From the NCBI RefSeq assembly GCF_015234215.1, contig NZ_JADEKP010000006.1, positions 1-64,000 on the forward strand: DNA of 64,000 nt, written 5' to 3'. The notes beneath the pieces are model-generated. The model saw nothing but the letters and a program-made list of their open reading frames with translations, ran no database searches and was not told the origin of the DNA. This DNA comes from Clostridium chrysemydis. Its GTDB lineage: Bacteria; Bacillota; Clostridia; Clostridiales; Clostridiaceae. Both the position numbers and the translations under genes were made by a program. Below are positions 53,669 to 62,705 of the stretch, piece by piece (position 1 is the first letter of the stretch; every line of letters starts with the position of its first letter).

Positions 53669-53699
53669 AAAAAAAGCCCATAAAATTATGGGCTTTTTA
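53669..53699 (-). terminator. Terminator after the CorC-like gene
   Basis: AAAGCCCATAA and TTATGGGCTTT arms on the minus strand with a T run. Confidence 0.88.
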
Positions 53700-53706
53700 T
53701 CACTTT

Positions 53707-54957
53707 TTAAGTATAAATTCTAACTCTTTTTATTCTGTTTTTATCTATTTCTTCTACTACAAATCTAATTCTATCTATTACTATCTCTTCTTTTTCTTCC
53801 GGAATTCTACCAAGTTCATCTATAAGAAGTCCTCCTACAGAATCTATCTCTTCTGATTCCATATTGACTCCTATAAGGTCACTTACGTCTTCAAGTCTTG
53901 AACTTCCGTCGACTATATATTCGTCTTCTTTAACTACTTCTATCATATCTCTTTCCCTATCGTACTCGTCTTCGATTTCGCCTACTATTTCTTCAACTAA
54001 ATCTTCGATAGTAACTATACCAACAGTTCCACCGTACTCGTCTAACACGACAGCTATATGATTTCTTTCTTTTTTCATTTCGTTAAATAGATCTGTAATC
54101 TTTTTAAATTCAAAAGTATAGAAAACTTCTCTCATATAATCAGAAACCTTAAATTCACCTTCTGTTCTTTCAGCTATTATAAGGTCTTTAACGTTTAAAA
54201 TACCTACTATATTATCTATAGTGTCTTCATAAACTGGTATTCTTGAGAATTGGTCTTCTTTTATAACTTTAAGAATCTCATCATATCCATCATTTATATC
54301 TATGGCTGAAATATCAACTCTTTGAACCATTATGTCTTTAACTTGAGCATCTGCAAAGTCGAATACGTTGAAAATCATTTCCTTTTCAACATCTTCTAAA
54401 ACACCTTCTTCTTCACTAACGCCTACCATAGTTTTAAGTTCTTCTTCTGTGATAAAAGGTTCTGTAGCCTTAGGATCTCCACCAAACAGTCTAATAAAAA
54501 GACTTGAAATAGCAGTAAATATGAAAACAAAAGGCTTAAAGAATCCAACGCAGAATCTAACAGGCTTACTTACTTTTAAAGCAACTGCTTCTGATTTTTG
54601 TTTTGCTATAGATTTTGGAGTAATCTCTCCAAAAATAAGAACTAAAACAGTCATTAATGCAGTTGAAATAGCAATAGCTGTATCACTTCCACCTGAAATA
54701 CTAATAGCAAGTGATGCTGATAGCGATGATGCTCCGATATTAACTATATTGTTTCCTATTAATATAGCTCCTAAAAGTTTGTTAGGATCTTCCGTTAACT
54801 TTTCAACAAGTTTTGCTCCCTTAACTCCTTCATCTACCATATGTCTAATTCTTATTTTGCTAAGAGACATAAGAGCAGTCTCAGACATTGAGAAAAACCC
54901 TGAAAGTATAAGTAATATTACTAATAATATAATTTGCCCCGTATAACTAGAGTCCAA
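53707..54957 (-). CDS. CNNM/CorC family membrane protein with CBS domains, 416 aa
   Basis: Membrane protein implicated in magnesium or cobalt transport and often called hemolysin C-like. A DUF21 (CNNM) transmembrane domain covers residues 1-190 (FSMSETALMSLSKIRIRHMV). Two CBS domains follow (about 205-325, IMVQRVDISAID and VVLDEYGGTVGIVTIEDLVEEI). A CorC/HlyC C-terminal domain ends the protein. The start is TTG after GGGAGAG. It has a long, gene-free upstream region with Rex-like sites. Confidence 0.9.
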   Translation of the reverse strand: MDSSYTGQIILLVILLILSGFFSMSETALMSLSKIRIRHMVDEGVKGAKLVEKLTEDPNKLLGAILIGNNIVNIGASSLSASLAISISGGSDTAIAISTALMTVLVLIFGEITPKSIAKQKSEAVALKVSKPVRFCVGFFKPFVFIFTAISSLFIRLFGGDPKATEPFITEEELKTMVGVSEEEGVLEDVEKEMIFNVFDFADAQVKDIMVQRVDISAIDINDGYDEILKVIKEDQFSRIPVYEDTIDNIVGILNVKDLIIAERTEGEFKVSDYMREVFYTFEFKKITDLFNEMKKERNHIAVVLDEYGGTVGIVTIEDLVEEIVGEIEDEYDRERDMIEVVKEDEYIVDGSSRLEDVSDLIGVNMESEEIDSVGGLLIDELGRIPEEKEEIVIDRIRFVVEEIDKNRIKRVRIYT

Positions 54958-55205
54958 ATATAATCACTCTCCCGTAATTTAACATGTAATTTATAACATT
55001 TATTTTAAAATTAATTATATCATATACTATTATATTTTTATATGTTTGTACACTATATCTAATTCAAGTTATACCAGTTATAGGAATTTAACTTTTATTA
55101 TTTAATTCATACTCTCTGTAGCTAATTGTAGCTTTGATTTTTACTTTACTTTTTTATTATTGCCAAAAATTATATATTAAATTCAAATAAATAAACACTT
55201 TATTC

Positions 55206-55340
55206 TTTGTTAAAATTTTAACTCTATTCGTTATATTTGTTAATATTTTAACTATTAATTTTATATTATATATTCAAACCCCCTTAACCCTAGTGAAATA
55301 GCTATTTTATTGTCGAATTTTGATTTGTTAAATAATTAAC
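55206..55340. promoter_or_regulatory. Three Rex-like operator sites in a 570-base gene-free region
   Basis: The region 54958-55524 has no gene. It holds TTTGTTAAAATTTTAAC (55206-55222), TTTGTTAATATTTTAAC (55236-55252) and TTTGTTAAATAATTAAC (55324-55340). All fit TTGTTAA-N4-TTAAC, which is most of the Rex redox-repressor operator TTGTTAA-N4-TTAACAA. The first two are exactly 30 bases apart, about three helical turns. The nearest downstream gene on the minus strand is the CorC-like gene, 250 bases away. Confidence 0.5.
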
Positions 55341-55524
55341 CTTATTTTATTATTTTACTATATTTTCTTTTAAGTATATTTAATGTAAATTTATATATTT
55401 TTATACATTTAAATAAAAATAGTTTTAATCATTCCTTTCTTCCTCTGTTTTTAAAATATAGATTATAAAAAATAAAAAAATTTTATTTTTTACTTAATAA
55501 TAGATTTTTACATAAGAAATATTT

Positions 55525-55899
55525 TCAGATTTCTTTTTTCGCCTCATTTAATTCTAAAGTTAATTTATCCACAACCCCCTCTAAATTATTTTCCCCATTT
55601 TGCTCTATAAAATCATAATTTTTTAATCCTATTTCCTTAACCTTCTCTATCCAAGAAAGTAACCTATCTCTATTTAGTAAATTTTCATTATAAATTATAG
55701 TTATTTGTGATAAATTCAAGTTAACTATAACGTCTTCGACTCCTTCTAAGATCTTTAGAGCATCTTTTAAATATGTTTGATAAAACATATATTCTTCAGG
55801 GATTTTTTCTAAAATATCTAATTTAACAGTTAACATCCCCCTTTTTGATTCAACTATTTTAATTTTTGCTAATTTTGAAATTATAAATTTTTTAAACAT
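55525..55899 (-). CDS. Hypothetical protein, weakly HMA-like fold, 124 aa
   Basis: Small cytoplasmic protein. The region IVESKRGMLTVKLDILEKIPEEYMF...ILEGVEDVIVNLNLSQITIIYNENLL has the strand-helix order of heavy-metal-associated-like domains (the HMA_2 type) but lacks a CxxC metal site, so metal binding is unlikely. The C-terminus is helical and acidic. It is divergent from the MFS gene; the pair may share a control region. The start is an ATG with AGGAG eight bases upstream. Confidence 0.65.
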   Translation of the reverse strand: MFKKFIISKLAKIKIVESKRGMLTVKLDILEKIPEEYMFYQTYLKDALKILEGVEDVIVNLNLSQITIIYNENLLNRDRLLSWIEKVKEIGLKNYDFIEQNGENNLEGVVDKLTLELNEAKKEI

Positions 55900-55996
55900 A
55901 CAAAATTCTCCTAAAATTATATTTATATATTTTATGGAATAAAATGGATTTTTATGTTATTATACTTTAAATCAATTCTTAAAAAGGGGGACTTAA

Positions 55997-57241
55997 ATGA
56001 CGGACAGAAAAGAAATTTCGTTTAAATCTTTGCTTTCAGAAAAGCAATATTTAAAAAATTTAGCCGGGGCTACAATAACTCGTTTCGGAGATGGAATAGA
56101 TACTATAGCTTTTGCATGGTTAATCTACGAAATTACAGGCTCTAAATCTCTGCTTGCTATAACTTTTGGAGTAAGTGGTTTGCCAAATTTAATTTTTGGA
56201 ATGTTTTCCGGAGTTATTACATCTTATTTCCCAAAAAAGAACACTATTTTTCTTTGCGATATATTAAGAGGAAGCTTAGCTTTAACCATTTCAATCTTAT
56301 ATTTTTCAGGTAATGTAACTACTTTTCACATTCTTTTAGTTACATTTTTAAATTCTACTTTAGAAAGTTTTAGGCACCCGCCTTCTATTTCGATAATGCC
56401 ACTTATCTTAAAAGAAGAAAAAATAGACTTAGGTCTTTCTTTTAACGCCTCACTTACAAACGCAAGCCAAGTTTTAGGGATAGCAATATCCCCTATTATT
56501 TTATCCTTATTTGGTATAGGAGGAGCTTTAATAATTGATTCTATAACTTTCTTTATCTGTGGAATAATAGTATTTTCACTTAAATATAAAGATGACTTTG
56601 TAAACTCTAAAAAATTAACTTTAAAGTCTGGGATTTCTGATTTTAAAGATGGTTTTAAGGTTCTTTTAGGAAGCAAATTTTTTATAAATTTATGTGTTTT
56701 TGCAACTATAATTAATGCTTTATTTGTTCCTATAAGTTCTTTTTCGCCAGCATATGTAGCTGATTTAGGGCTAGGTCCTGAAGGGATTTCTATATTAGAA
56801 ACACCGCTTTTAATAGCGATGACTGTTTTTGCTTTATTTGTTCCAAAGCTTAAACGTAAATTTGGTGGGAAAAATATTTTTATTTTAGGCGGGTTTATTT
56901 TAGGAGTGGTTTACTGCTTTTTTTCAGTTATACGCTATTTTAATTTCCCAGAAATATATGTTTTATTAGCCTTAGGTGGCTTTATTATGGGAGGTGCTTT
57001 AATAACTATAAATATCCCCATTCAAATAGCTATTACTACAAAGATAGATAAAGAATATTTAATGAGGTTAACTTCAATTTTAGGATCTTTATCTCAAGGG
57101 ATAACTCCAATAGCTGCATTTATATTAGGCGGAGTGGTAGAATTTATAACTATAGAGCAATTATTTTTAATATTCGGAGTAATTACATCTATTATTTTCT
57201 TACTTCAAATATTTAATAAAAATTTAGATGAGTTAAATTAA
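55997..57241 (+). CDS. Major facilitator superfamily transporter, 414 aa
   Basis: Twelve membrane segments. The N-terminal part TRFGDGIDTIAFAWLIYEITGSKSLLA and the cytoplasmic loop between segments 2 and 3 resemble the MFS_3/enterobactin-exporter-like and macrolide-efflux type, so drug or siderophore efflux is plausible. No substrate-specific motif was recognised. It starts at ATG after AAAGGGGGA. Divergent from the HMA-like gene. Confidence 0.85.
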   Translation: MTDRKEISFKSLLSEKQYLKNLAGATITRFGDGIDTIAFAWLIYEITGSKSLLAITFGVSGLPNLIFGMFSGVITSYFPKKNTIFLCDILRGSLALTISILYFSGNVTTFHILLVTFLNSTLESFRHPPSISIMPLILKEEKIDLGLSFNASLTNASQVLGIAISPIILSLFGIGGALIIDSITFFICGIIVFSLKYKDDFVNSKKLTLKSGISDFKDGFKVLLGSKFFINLCVFATIINALFVPISSFSPAYVADLGLGPEGISILETPLLIAMTVFALFVPKLKRKFGGKNIFILGGFILGVVYCFFSVIRYFNFPEIYVLLALGGFIMGGALITINIPIQIAITTKIDKEYLMRLTSILGSLSQGITPIAAFILGGVVEFITIEQLFLIFGVITSIIFLLQIFNKNLDELN

Positions 57242-57266
57242 AAAAAGTGGCAAAGCCACTTTTTTA
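57241..57266. terminator. Bidirectional terminator, MFS gene and PepSY gene
   Basis: AAAAAAGTGGC and GCCACTTTTTT arms with an AAA loop between convergent genes. Confidence 0.92.
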
Positions 57267-57866
57267 TTTCCCATCATATTTTTCTTTATCAAAGCCTATA
57301 ATCTCACCAGTTTGTGCATTAATTTTAATATCATACTCTATATTATCTTTTAATAAGCTTCCTTCATATTTAGGAATTTTATTTTCTTTATCTAATTTAA
57401 ATTCTAAAAATTTTCCGCCTCCAACTTTTTTAAGCATAATATCTTTAGCCTTATCTTCAGAGATTACTTTTACATTTGAATTATTATTTTTGTTTGGTTC
57501 AAAGTCCTCATCAAACTGAATTATTTCCCCAGTTTTTGCATCTATTGAAAACTCATATTCTATATTTTCTTTTAATATTTTTCCGTCATATGAAGGAGTT
57601 TCATCCTCTTCATATCCAAACTCTACAAGATTTCCATTTGGAACTTTTTCAAATATAATTTCTTTAGCGCGCTCACCGCTTATAGTTTTATTTTTGGAAT
57701 TATCTTTATTAGAATTTTGATTATTATTTATGTTTTGATCTATAGTTATTTCTTCGTCTGTCATTAAAAGTTTTTTATCGTGATTTCTAGTAAGGATATA
57801 AGTTATACCACTAAATACAACTCCACCTATGATTATCCCGATAATTATACCTTTTGCGTTTTTCAT
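57264..57866 (-). CDS. Membrane-anchored protein with two PepSY domains, 200 aa
   Basis: One N-terminal membrane segment (about 5-26) anchors an extracellular region that contains an Asn-rich linker and two PepSY domains (about 62-118 and 132-195). Each domain ends in the typical DAKTGEIIQFD or NAQTGEIIGFD strand. PepSY proteins often inhibit or modulate secreted peptidases. The gene stands alone, so the partner is unknown. ATG after AGGTGG. Confidence 0.85.
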   Translation of the reverse strand: MKNAKGIIIGIIIGGVVFSGITYILTRNHDKKLLMTDEEITIDQNINNNQNSNKDNSKNKTISGERAKEIIFEKVPNGNLVEFGYEEDETPSYDGKILKENIEYEFSIDAKTGEIIQFDEDFEPNKNNNSNVKVISEDKAKDIMLKKVGGGKFLEFKLDKENKIPKYEGSLLKDNIEYDIKINAQTGEIIGFDKEKYDGK

Positions 57867-57943
57867 AAGTTCACCACCTAAATTAAAATTAAATCCTTAT
57901 GTTTAATTTTACTCTTTAATTTAGAATTATTCATAACCATTCT

Positions 57944-58384
57944 TTAAACAGTTTCTATACAAATATTAAACTTATTGTCTTTAATTAGCCTTTTTGAAAA
58001 ATCACTATAATCATACTCTAAATTATTTGGTCCATCATATATTTTCCCATCTAAATGATAAAAAACATAATCAGTAACCTTAAAATTATCTTTTTCTTTA
58101 TAAGGAATGCTTGTCATCCCCTTAGGCGAAGTTACCCTTACGCAATCGCCTTTTCCCATATACTCTTTCATCCTCTTAGAACTTTCAGAAGATATAACTT
58201 CAGTTACAAATTCATTTCCTGTAATATCTGAAATCTTTTTTGATAACTTTTTATACCCCCTATCTTCTAAAAATTCCTTAAAAGAATCAAAATCCCCTGT
58301 GCAATATCCTTCTGATTCAAATAAATATAATTTATTTTCACCTTCTGTAAGTATCTTTAGTTCTCCATAACCTTTAGTTTCCAT
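57944..58384 (-). CDS. Hypothetical protein, 146 aa
   Basis: Unrecognised soluble protein, beginning METKGYGELKILTEGENKLYLF and ending NKFNICIETV. It has mixed alpha/beta character, one Cys in the GYCTGDFDSFKEFLEDRGY segment and several aromatic residues. The frame is open to 58408, but the ATG at 58384 lies nine bases after GGAGGAG and was chosen. No membrane segment or signal peptide. It lies between the PepSY gene and a lipoprotein gene without evidence of cotranscription. Confidence 0.72.
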   Translation of the reverse strand: METKGYGELKILTEGENKLYLFESEGYCTGDFDSFKEFLEDRGYKKLSKKISDITGNEFVTEVISSESSKRMKEYMGKGDCVRVTSPKGMTSIPYKEKDNFKVTDYVFYHLDGKIYDGPNNLEYDYSDFSKRLIKDNKFNICIETV

Positions 58385-58557
58385 TATTATTTCTCCTCCA
58401 TATAACACCTGTTATATACCATTATATATCATAAATAATATTTTTTAATTAAACTACAACCTTCACATAAAAATAGATCGCTAATAACAATTACTCCAAT
58501 ATATCCATATATAAAGTTATCTATTTACGAGTAACTATCTACCATCTATAAATTTAG

Positions 58558-58585
58558 AAAAAGAGAGGTTAAAACCTCTCTTTTT
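58558..58585. terminator. Terminator after the lipoprotein gene
   Basis: AAAAAGAGAGGTT and AACCTCTCTTTTT arms with loop AA or AAAA; the T run on the minus strand fits the lipoprotein gene. Confidence 0.85.
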
Positions 58586-58592
58586 CTAATTA

Positions 58593-59120
58593 TTATATTA
58601 ATCCTTTCTCTGAAAAATAATCTATCGCTCTATCATAAGCTCTATCTATTTTATCAAGTTCCTCATCATAATCATTAGTTTCCCAAAAATGTGGGTATTT
58701 CTCGCTAAATGAATTATAAATTTCAGTTGCTTGACTAAAGTTAGAACACACTATAAATTTCTTATAAATTTGTTCTTCGGTTAAATTTAATTTAGGTTTT
58801 TCAGATATTTTTCTTTTTTTCTTTTCCTCTAATTCTTTTTCTTTTCTTTCTTTTTCCCTTTTCTTTTCCTTTTCTTTCTGTTCTTCTATTTTACTCTGTC
58901 TGTCCCTTTCTTGCTGTTCTTCTTTATCTTTCTGCTTATTTTTTTCATTTTGCTCATCCTCTGATTCCTTGTTACTAGTTTCTTCTTTATTTAAATCTGA
59001 ATCACCAACAGTAACAGATGATTCACTTGTTTTATCAGTCAATTCTTTATTATTATTTCCACAGCCAACAAAAATCCCCAGAGTCAATAAAAGCGTTCCA
59101 ATAAATGCTATTTTTTTCAT
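58593..59120 (-). CDS. Probable lipoprotein with charged repeat region, 175 aa
   Basis: A lipoprotein signal peptide (MKKIAFIGTLLLTLGIFVGC) puts the lipidated Cys at residue 20, with lipobox FVGC. A Ser/Thr/Glu-rich linker follows, then a strongly charged Lys/Glu helix of about 50 residues (65-115) and a compact C-terminal region (about 118-175, YKKFIVCSNFSQATEIYNSF). The charged stretch should form a long single helix or coiled coil, a spacer away from the membrane. Function unknown. ATG after GGGAGCT. Confidence 0.82.
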   Translation of the reverse strand: MKKIAFIGTLLLTLGIFVGCGNNNKELTDKTSESSVTVGDSDLNKEETSNKESEDEQNEKNKQKDKEEQQERDRQSKIEEQKEKEKKREKERKEKELEEKKKRKISEKPKLNLTEEQIYKKFIVCSNFSQATEIYNSFSEKYPHFWETNDYDEELDKIDRAYDRAIDYFSEKGLI

Positions 59121-59296
59121 AGCTCCCTCCTAAAATACTATATTCTACTATATATTAGAATATAGTATCCATTGATGTCAATCATTTCAATTTTTATAAT
59201 TCAAATTCCAAATTATTAATATAAGCCTCTCCATATCCTCTATATTCTCTTTTATTATTATCTCTAAAACTTATATATAAATTTTTCTATGTTTAT

Positions 59297-59590
59297 CTAT
59301 ATTTTTATATAATCTCTTAATTTTATTAACCTTAATATTTTTATAAAAGCTGAAACTAACAAGTAGATATATCCTATTATTTTTAAATTAAATATCTCAA
59401 TTAAATTTATAACAATAAAACTAGATATTATATTACTTAAAATATAAAAATAAAAATTATATTTTTCATAATCTTTATTATATTTAACTGAAGCTGCTTT
59501 TAAAAATATAAAATTCAATAATAAAAAAATACCTATTGAACTTAAAATATCAATAAATATTACTAACAATAAATATATTACTCTATCCAT
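59297..59590 (-). CDS. Small hypothetical membrane protein, 97 aa
   Basis: Three hydrophobic segments at about residues 5-30, 45-65 and 68-85 and a basic C-terminus. There is no convincing ribosome-binding site before the ATG, so it may not be translated. It is not similar to anything I recognise. A DnaA-box-like TTATCCACA lies a few bases upstream (59594-59602). Low confidence. Confidence 0.42.
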   Translation of the reverse strand: MDRVIYLLLVIFIDILSSIGIFLLLNFIFLKAASVKYNKDYEKYNFYFYILSNIISSFIVINLIEIFNLKIIGYIYLLVSAFIKILRLIKLRDYIKI

Positions 59591-59824
59591 GCTTTATCCA
59601 CAGTTGCTAGAACAAATACTTTAAAATAAGTAATTAATTTATCCAATAACAAAACTTTTTTCATCCTAACTCCTCTCATTTGTATTATATTTGCAGAAAT
59701 ATTTTACCAACTATTGTATTTTAATACAATAGTTTCATACATTGCAAATAATCTATTTAGACAATACTACCTATAAATCTACAAAAAAATTTCATTAACC
59801 CACCTGTCTCCTTAAACTCAAACA

Positions 59825-59857
59825 AAAACGGCTAAACCATAATGGCTTAGCCGTTTT
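59825..59857 (-). terminator. Terminator after tRNA-Arg
   Basis: AAAACGGCTAAG and TTTAGCCGTTTTTG arms with loop CCATTATGG on the minus strand, just past the tRNA 3' end. Confidence 0.85.
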
Positions 59858-59868
59858 CTTATTGCTTG

Positions 59869-59943
59869 TGGCACTCCCAACAGGAATCGAACCTGTATCT
59901 ATCCCTTAGGAGGGGATTGTTCTATCCATTAAACTATGGGAGC
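59869..59943 (-). tRNA. tRNA-Arg (anticodon CCT)
   Basis: Acceptor GCTCCCA/TGGGAGT, encoded CCA and T-arm AGGTTCGATTCCT are present. The anticodon stem ATCCC/GGGAT encloses CTCCTAA, giving anticodon CCT for AGG codons. The gene is 75 bases long and is followed by its own terminator. Confidence 0.96.
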
Positions 59944-60021
59944 TTACCTATTAAATTTTATTACTTATTTACTCTACTGTCAAATAATTCTCTATAATTT
60001 ATCCTATTTTTTTACAAAACA

Positions 60022-60062
60022 AAAGCAGTTATAAAACTAATCTTTAGTTTTATAACCGCTTT
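60022..60062 (-). terminator. Terminator after the P-type ATPase gene
   Basis: AAAGCGGTTATAAAACTAA and TTAGTTTTATAACTGCTTT arms with a short loop; a T-rich stretch follows on the minus strand. Confidence 0.85.
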
Positions 60063-60078
60063 AATATAATTTTAAATC

Positions 60079-62448
60079 TTATTGTTCTACGTTTTTCTTA
60101 ACTCTAACTACACTTACTATAGTTGCTAAAAGTGGTGCCGATGCTGCTATTGCTGCACCTGATAATAGCCACTGTGTTTTAGTTAAAGTTGTTAAACTAA
60201 ATATTTCACGTCCTATAGGAATAACAAACGCTAAAGCTACTATACCTATCATAGAAAATACTAAGAATATTTTAAATGGTGTAAGTGGTAATGCAACTTT
60301 AAATAAAATTATCATACTTACTCCAGCTAACATAAGAACTGCTAAAGTTCTGCATTGTTCTATCGGCACTCCGTGTTTGTAAGGTATTATAAACCCTAAA
60401 GAAACAAAGGTTGCTATAAGTATTCCGTTTGGTAAACTAGCTGTAAGAATTCTTCCTAAGAATCCTTTTTTAACTCTATTTTTATTTGGTAATAAAGCTA
60501 AGAACATAGCTGGTATTCCTATAGCGCAACTTCCTATAAGAGATAATTGAATCGGCTCTATAGGGAATGGCATTAATAATACTGAGAATACCACTGCAAG
60601 TATTATTGAGTAAGTTGTTTTAGATAAGAATAATTGTGCTACTCTCTCTAAGTTGTTTATTTGTTGTCTTCCTTCTGCAACTACCTTAGGAAGTGCATTA
60701 AAGTTAGATTTCATTAAAACTAATTGAGCTACTGCTTTAGTTGCATCAGATCCGTTTGCCATAGCTATTCCGCAGTCAGCTTCTTTTAAAGCTAATACGT
60801 CGTTTACTCCATCACCTGTCATAGCTACTGTATGACCATTTGCTTGAAGTGCTTTTACTAAAGCTTTTTTCTGATGAGGTGTAACTCTTCCGAAAATTGA
60901 GTATTTATCAACTTCTTTTCTTAACTCTTCTACATCGCTTGGAAGTTCCCTTGCATCTACATAGTTTTCAGCGCCTTGAACTCCAGCTCTCTTTGCAACA
61001 GATGCTACCGTTACAGGGTTATCTCCTGAAATAACTTTTACATCCACTCCTTCTTCTCTAAAGAATTTTAAAGTTTCAGGTGCATCCGCTCTAATTATAT
61101 CTTCAATTACTACTATTGCAGCTTTTTCTGTATCTAAAATAACATCGCCTTTAAATGAAGTCATTTTTGATTTTACTAAAGCTAAAACTCTTCTTCCTTT
61201 TCTAGCCTCTTCTTCTACTTCTTCTTTTATTTCATCGTATCTATTTTCAAGTACTATTTCTGGTGCTCCTAAAATCCAAGCTCCCATATCTTTTACTATT
61301 ATACCTCCCCATTTTCTCTTTGATGAGAAAGGCATTTTTTCTATTATATCTAAATTTGAATCTTCTTTGTATTTGTCTAATATAGCTTGTTGAGTAGGGT
61401 TTTTACTCGGAAGGTTATGAGATATACTAGCTAAAACTTTATCTATATCTTCTTTAGTAAATTTATCTGAAACTACTTTTGTTTCGTGTAAATTTAATCT
61501 TCCTTCTGTAACTGTTCCTGTTTTGTCAACGCAAAGAACATCTACTCTTGCAAGTACTTCTGTAGCTGAAAGCTCTTGAACTAACGTATCGTATTGTGAA
61601 AGCTTTATTATTGCTACTATAAATGTTGCACTTGTAAGTAATACTAAACCTTCTGGTACCATTCCTATAATACCTGAAACTGTTCCTAAAACTGCTTCTT
61701 GCCAACTTGCTTTTATAAAATAAAGTTGAGTTGTTGCAAGTAATGCACCTATAGGTATTATTAAGAATAATAATATTTTTAATATTTTATTTAATGAATT
61801 TTGTAATTCTGAATTTGCTATCTTAAATTTTCTAGCTTCATCTGCAAGTTTTGAAGAATATGTATTAGAACCTACTTCTTTAACTTTCATATATCCATCA
61901 CCGGCTACTACAAAACTTCCTGATAACATCTTCGAATCCTTTGTTTTATGTATCGGATCAGCTTCTCCTGTAAGCATAGATTCATCAATCTCTATTTCGT
62001 TTCCAAACTCTAAGTATCCATCAGCTAAGATTTGATCACCTGTAGTTAAATATACTACATCGTCTTTAACTATTTCTTCTACGCCAATCTTTTTGATTTT
62101 TCCATCTCTCATTACTCTACAATGAGCTTCACTTATAACTGATAAACTTTCTATTATTTTTTTAGCTTTAACTTCTTGAACTACACCAATTAAGCTGTTT
62201 ACTACTATAACACCTGCAAATATAGCATTTTTAGGCGAACCAGCTAAAATAACTGCTGTTGCTAATACAAGATTAAGCGCATTAAACATCGTAAAAAAGT
62301 TTGACCTTAAAATTTGTCCAAAAGTCTTTGAAGGTGCTGTAGGTAACTTGTTAACCTCACCTTTTTCAACTCTTTCTCTTACTTCTTTGTCAGTTAATCC
62401 ATAAATCTTATTATCTAAAGCATCCTTTTCTATAGATCTACACTCCAT
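60079..62448 (-). CDS. P-type cation ATPase, calcium-type, 789 aa
   Basis: Membrane pump for a divalent cation. Actuator motif LTGE (159-162), PEGL motif in membrane segment 4 (265-268), phosphorylated Asp308 in DKTGTVTEG and the hinge TGDGVNDVLALKEAD are present. The PEGL form and ten membrane segments resemble CtpE-like or P2 pumps for calcium or other cations. There is no N-terminal metal-binding domain, so copper or zinc is unlikely. Single gene with its own terminator. Confidence 0.9.
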   Translation of the reverse strand: MECRSIEKDALDNKIYGLTDKEVRERVEKGEVNKLPTAPSKTFGQILRSNFFTMFNALNLVLATAVILAGSPKNAIFAGVIVVNSLIGVVQEVKAKKIIESLSVISEAHCRVMRDGKIKKIGVEEIVKDDVVYLTTGDQILADGYLEFGNEIEIDESMLTGEADPIHKTKDSKMLSGSFVVAGDGYMKVKEVGSNTYSSKLADEARKFKIANSELQNSLNKILKILLFLIIPIGALLATTQLYFIKASWQEAVLGTVSGIIGMVPEGLVLLTSATFIVAIIKLSQYDTLVQELSATEVLARVDVLCVDKTGTVTEGRLNLHETKVVSDKFTKEDIDKVLASISHNLPSKNPTQQAILDKYKEDSNLDIIEKMPFSSKRKWGGIIVKDMGAWILGAPEIVLENRYDEIKEEVEEEARKGRRVLALVKSKMTSFKGDVILDTEKAAIVVIEDIIRADAPETLKFFREEGVDVKVISGDNPVTVASVAKRAGVQGAENYVDARELPSDVEELRKEVDKYSIFGRVTPHQKKALVKALQANGHTVAMTGDGVNDVLALKEADCGIAMANGSDATKAVAQLVLMKSNFNALPKVVAEGRQQINNLERVAQLFLSKTTYSIILAVVFSVLLMPFPIEPIQLSLIGSCAIGIPAMFLALLPNKNRVKKGFLGRILTASLPNGILIATFVSLGFIIPYKHGVPIEQCRTLAVLMLAGVSMIILFKVALPLTPFKIFLVFSMIGIVALAFVIPIGREIFSLTTLTKTQWLLSGAAIAASAPLLATIVSVVRVKKNVEQ

Positions 62449-62705
62449 ACTTTTGCTCCTTATTACTTTTTATAACATATATACATTGTAGTTGATTAAT
62501 CTTAATATACTCTTAATTTTAAAATAATTATTGTTTAAAATTTTATTATGATATCTTAAAATTCCCTAAAAAAATTTCTTTTTATTGTTTTTCCCAAGTA
62601 TTTTATACTTTATTAATTCTATTTTTACTTATCTCTATCCTCTTTTAATATTTAAAGATTTATAATATACTTTTCTATAGACTAATATTGAGAGGATTTG
62701 ATTTT

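Noticed and set aside
54368-54946. Long plus-strand open frame antisense to the CorC-like gene
   Set aside because: It opposes a gene with clear DUF21 and CBS domains and shows Ser/Thr-rich shadow composition.
55525-55899. Heavy-metal chaperone with CxxC site
   Set aside because: The strand-helix order is HMA-like but there is no CxxC or other clear metal ligand pair, so a chaperone role is not supported.
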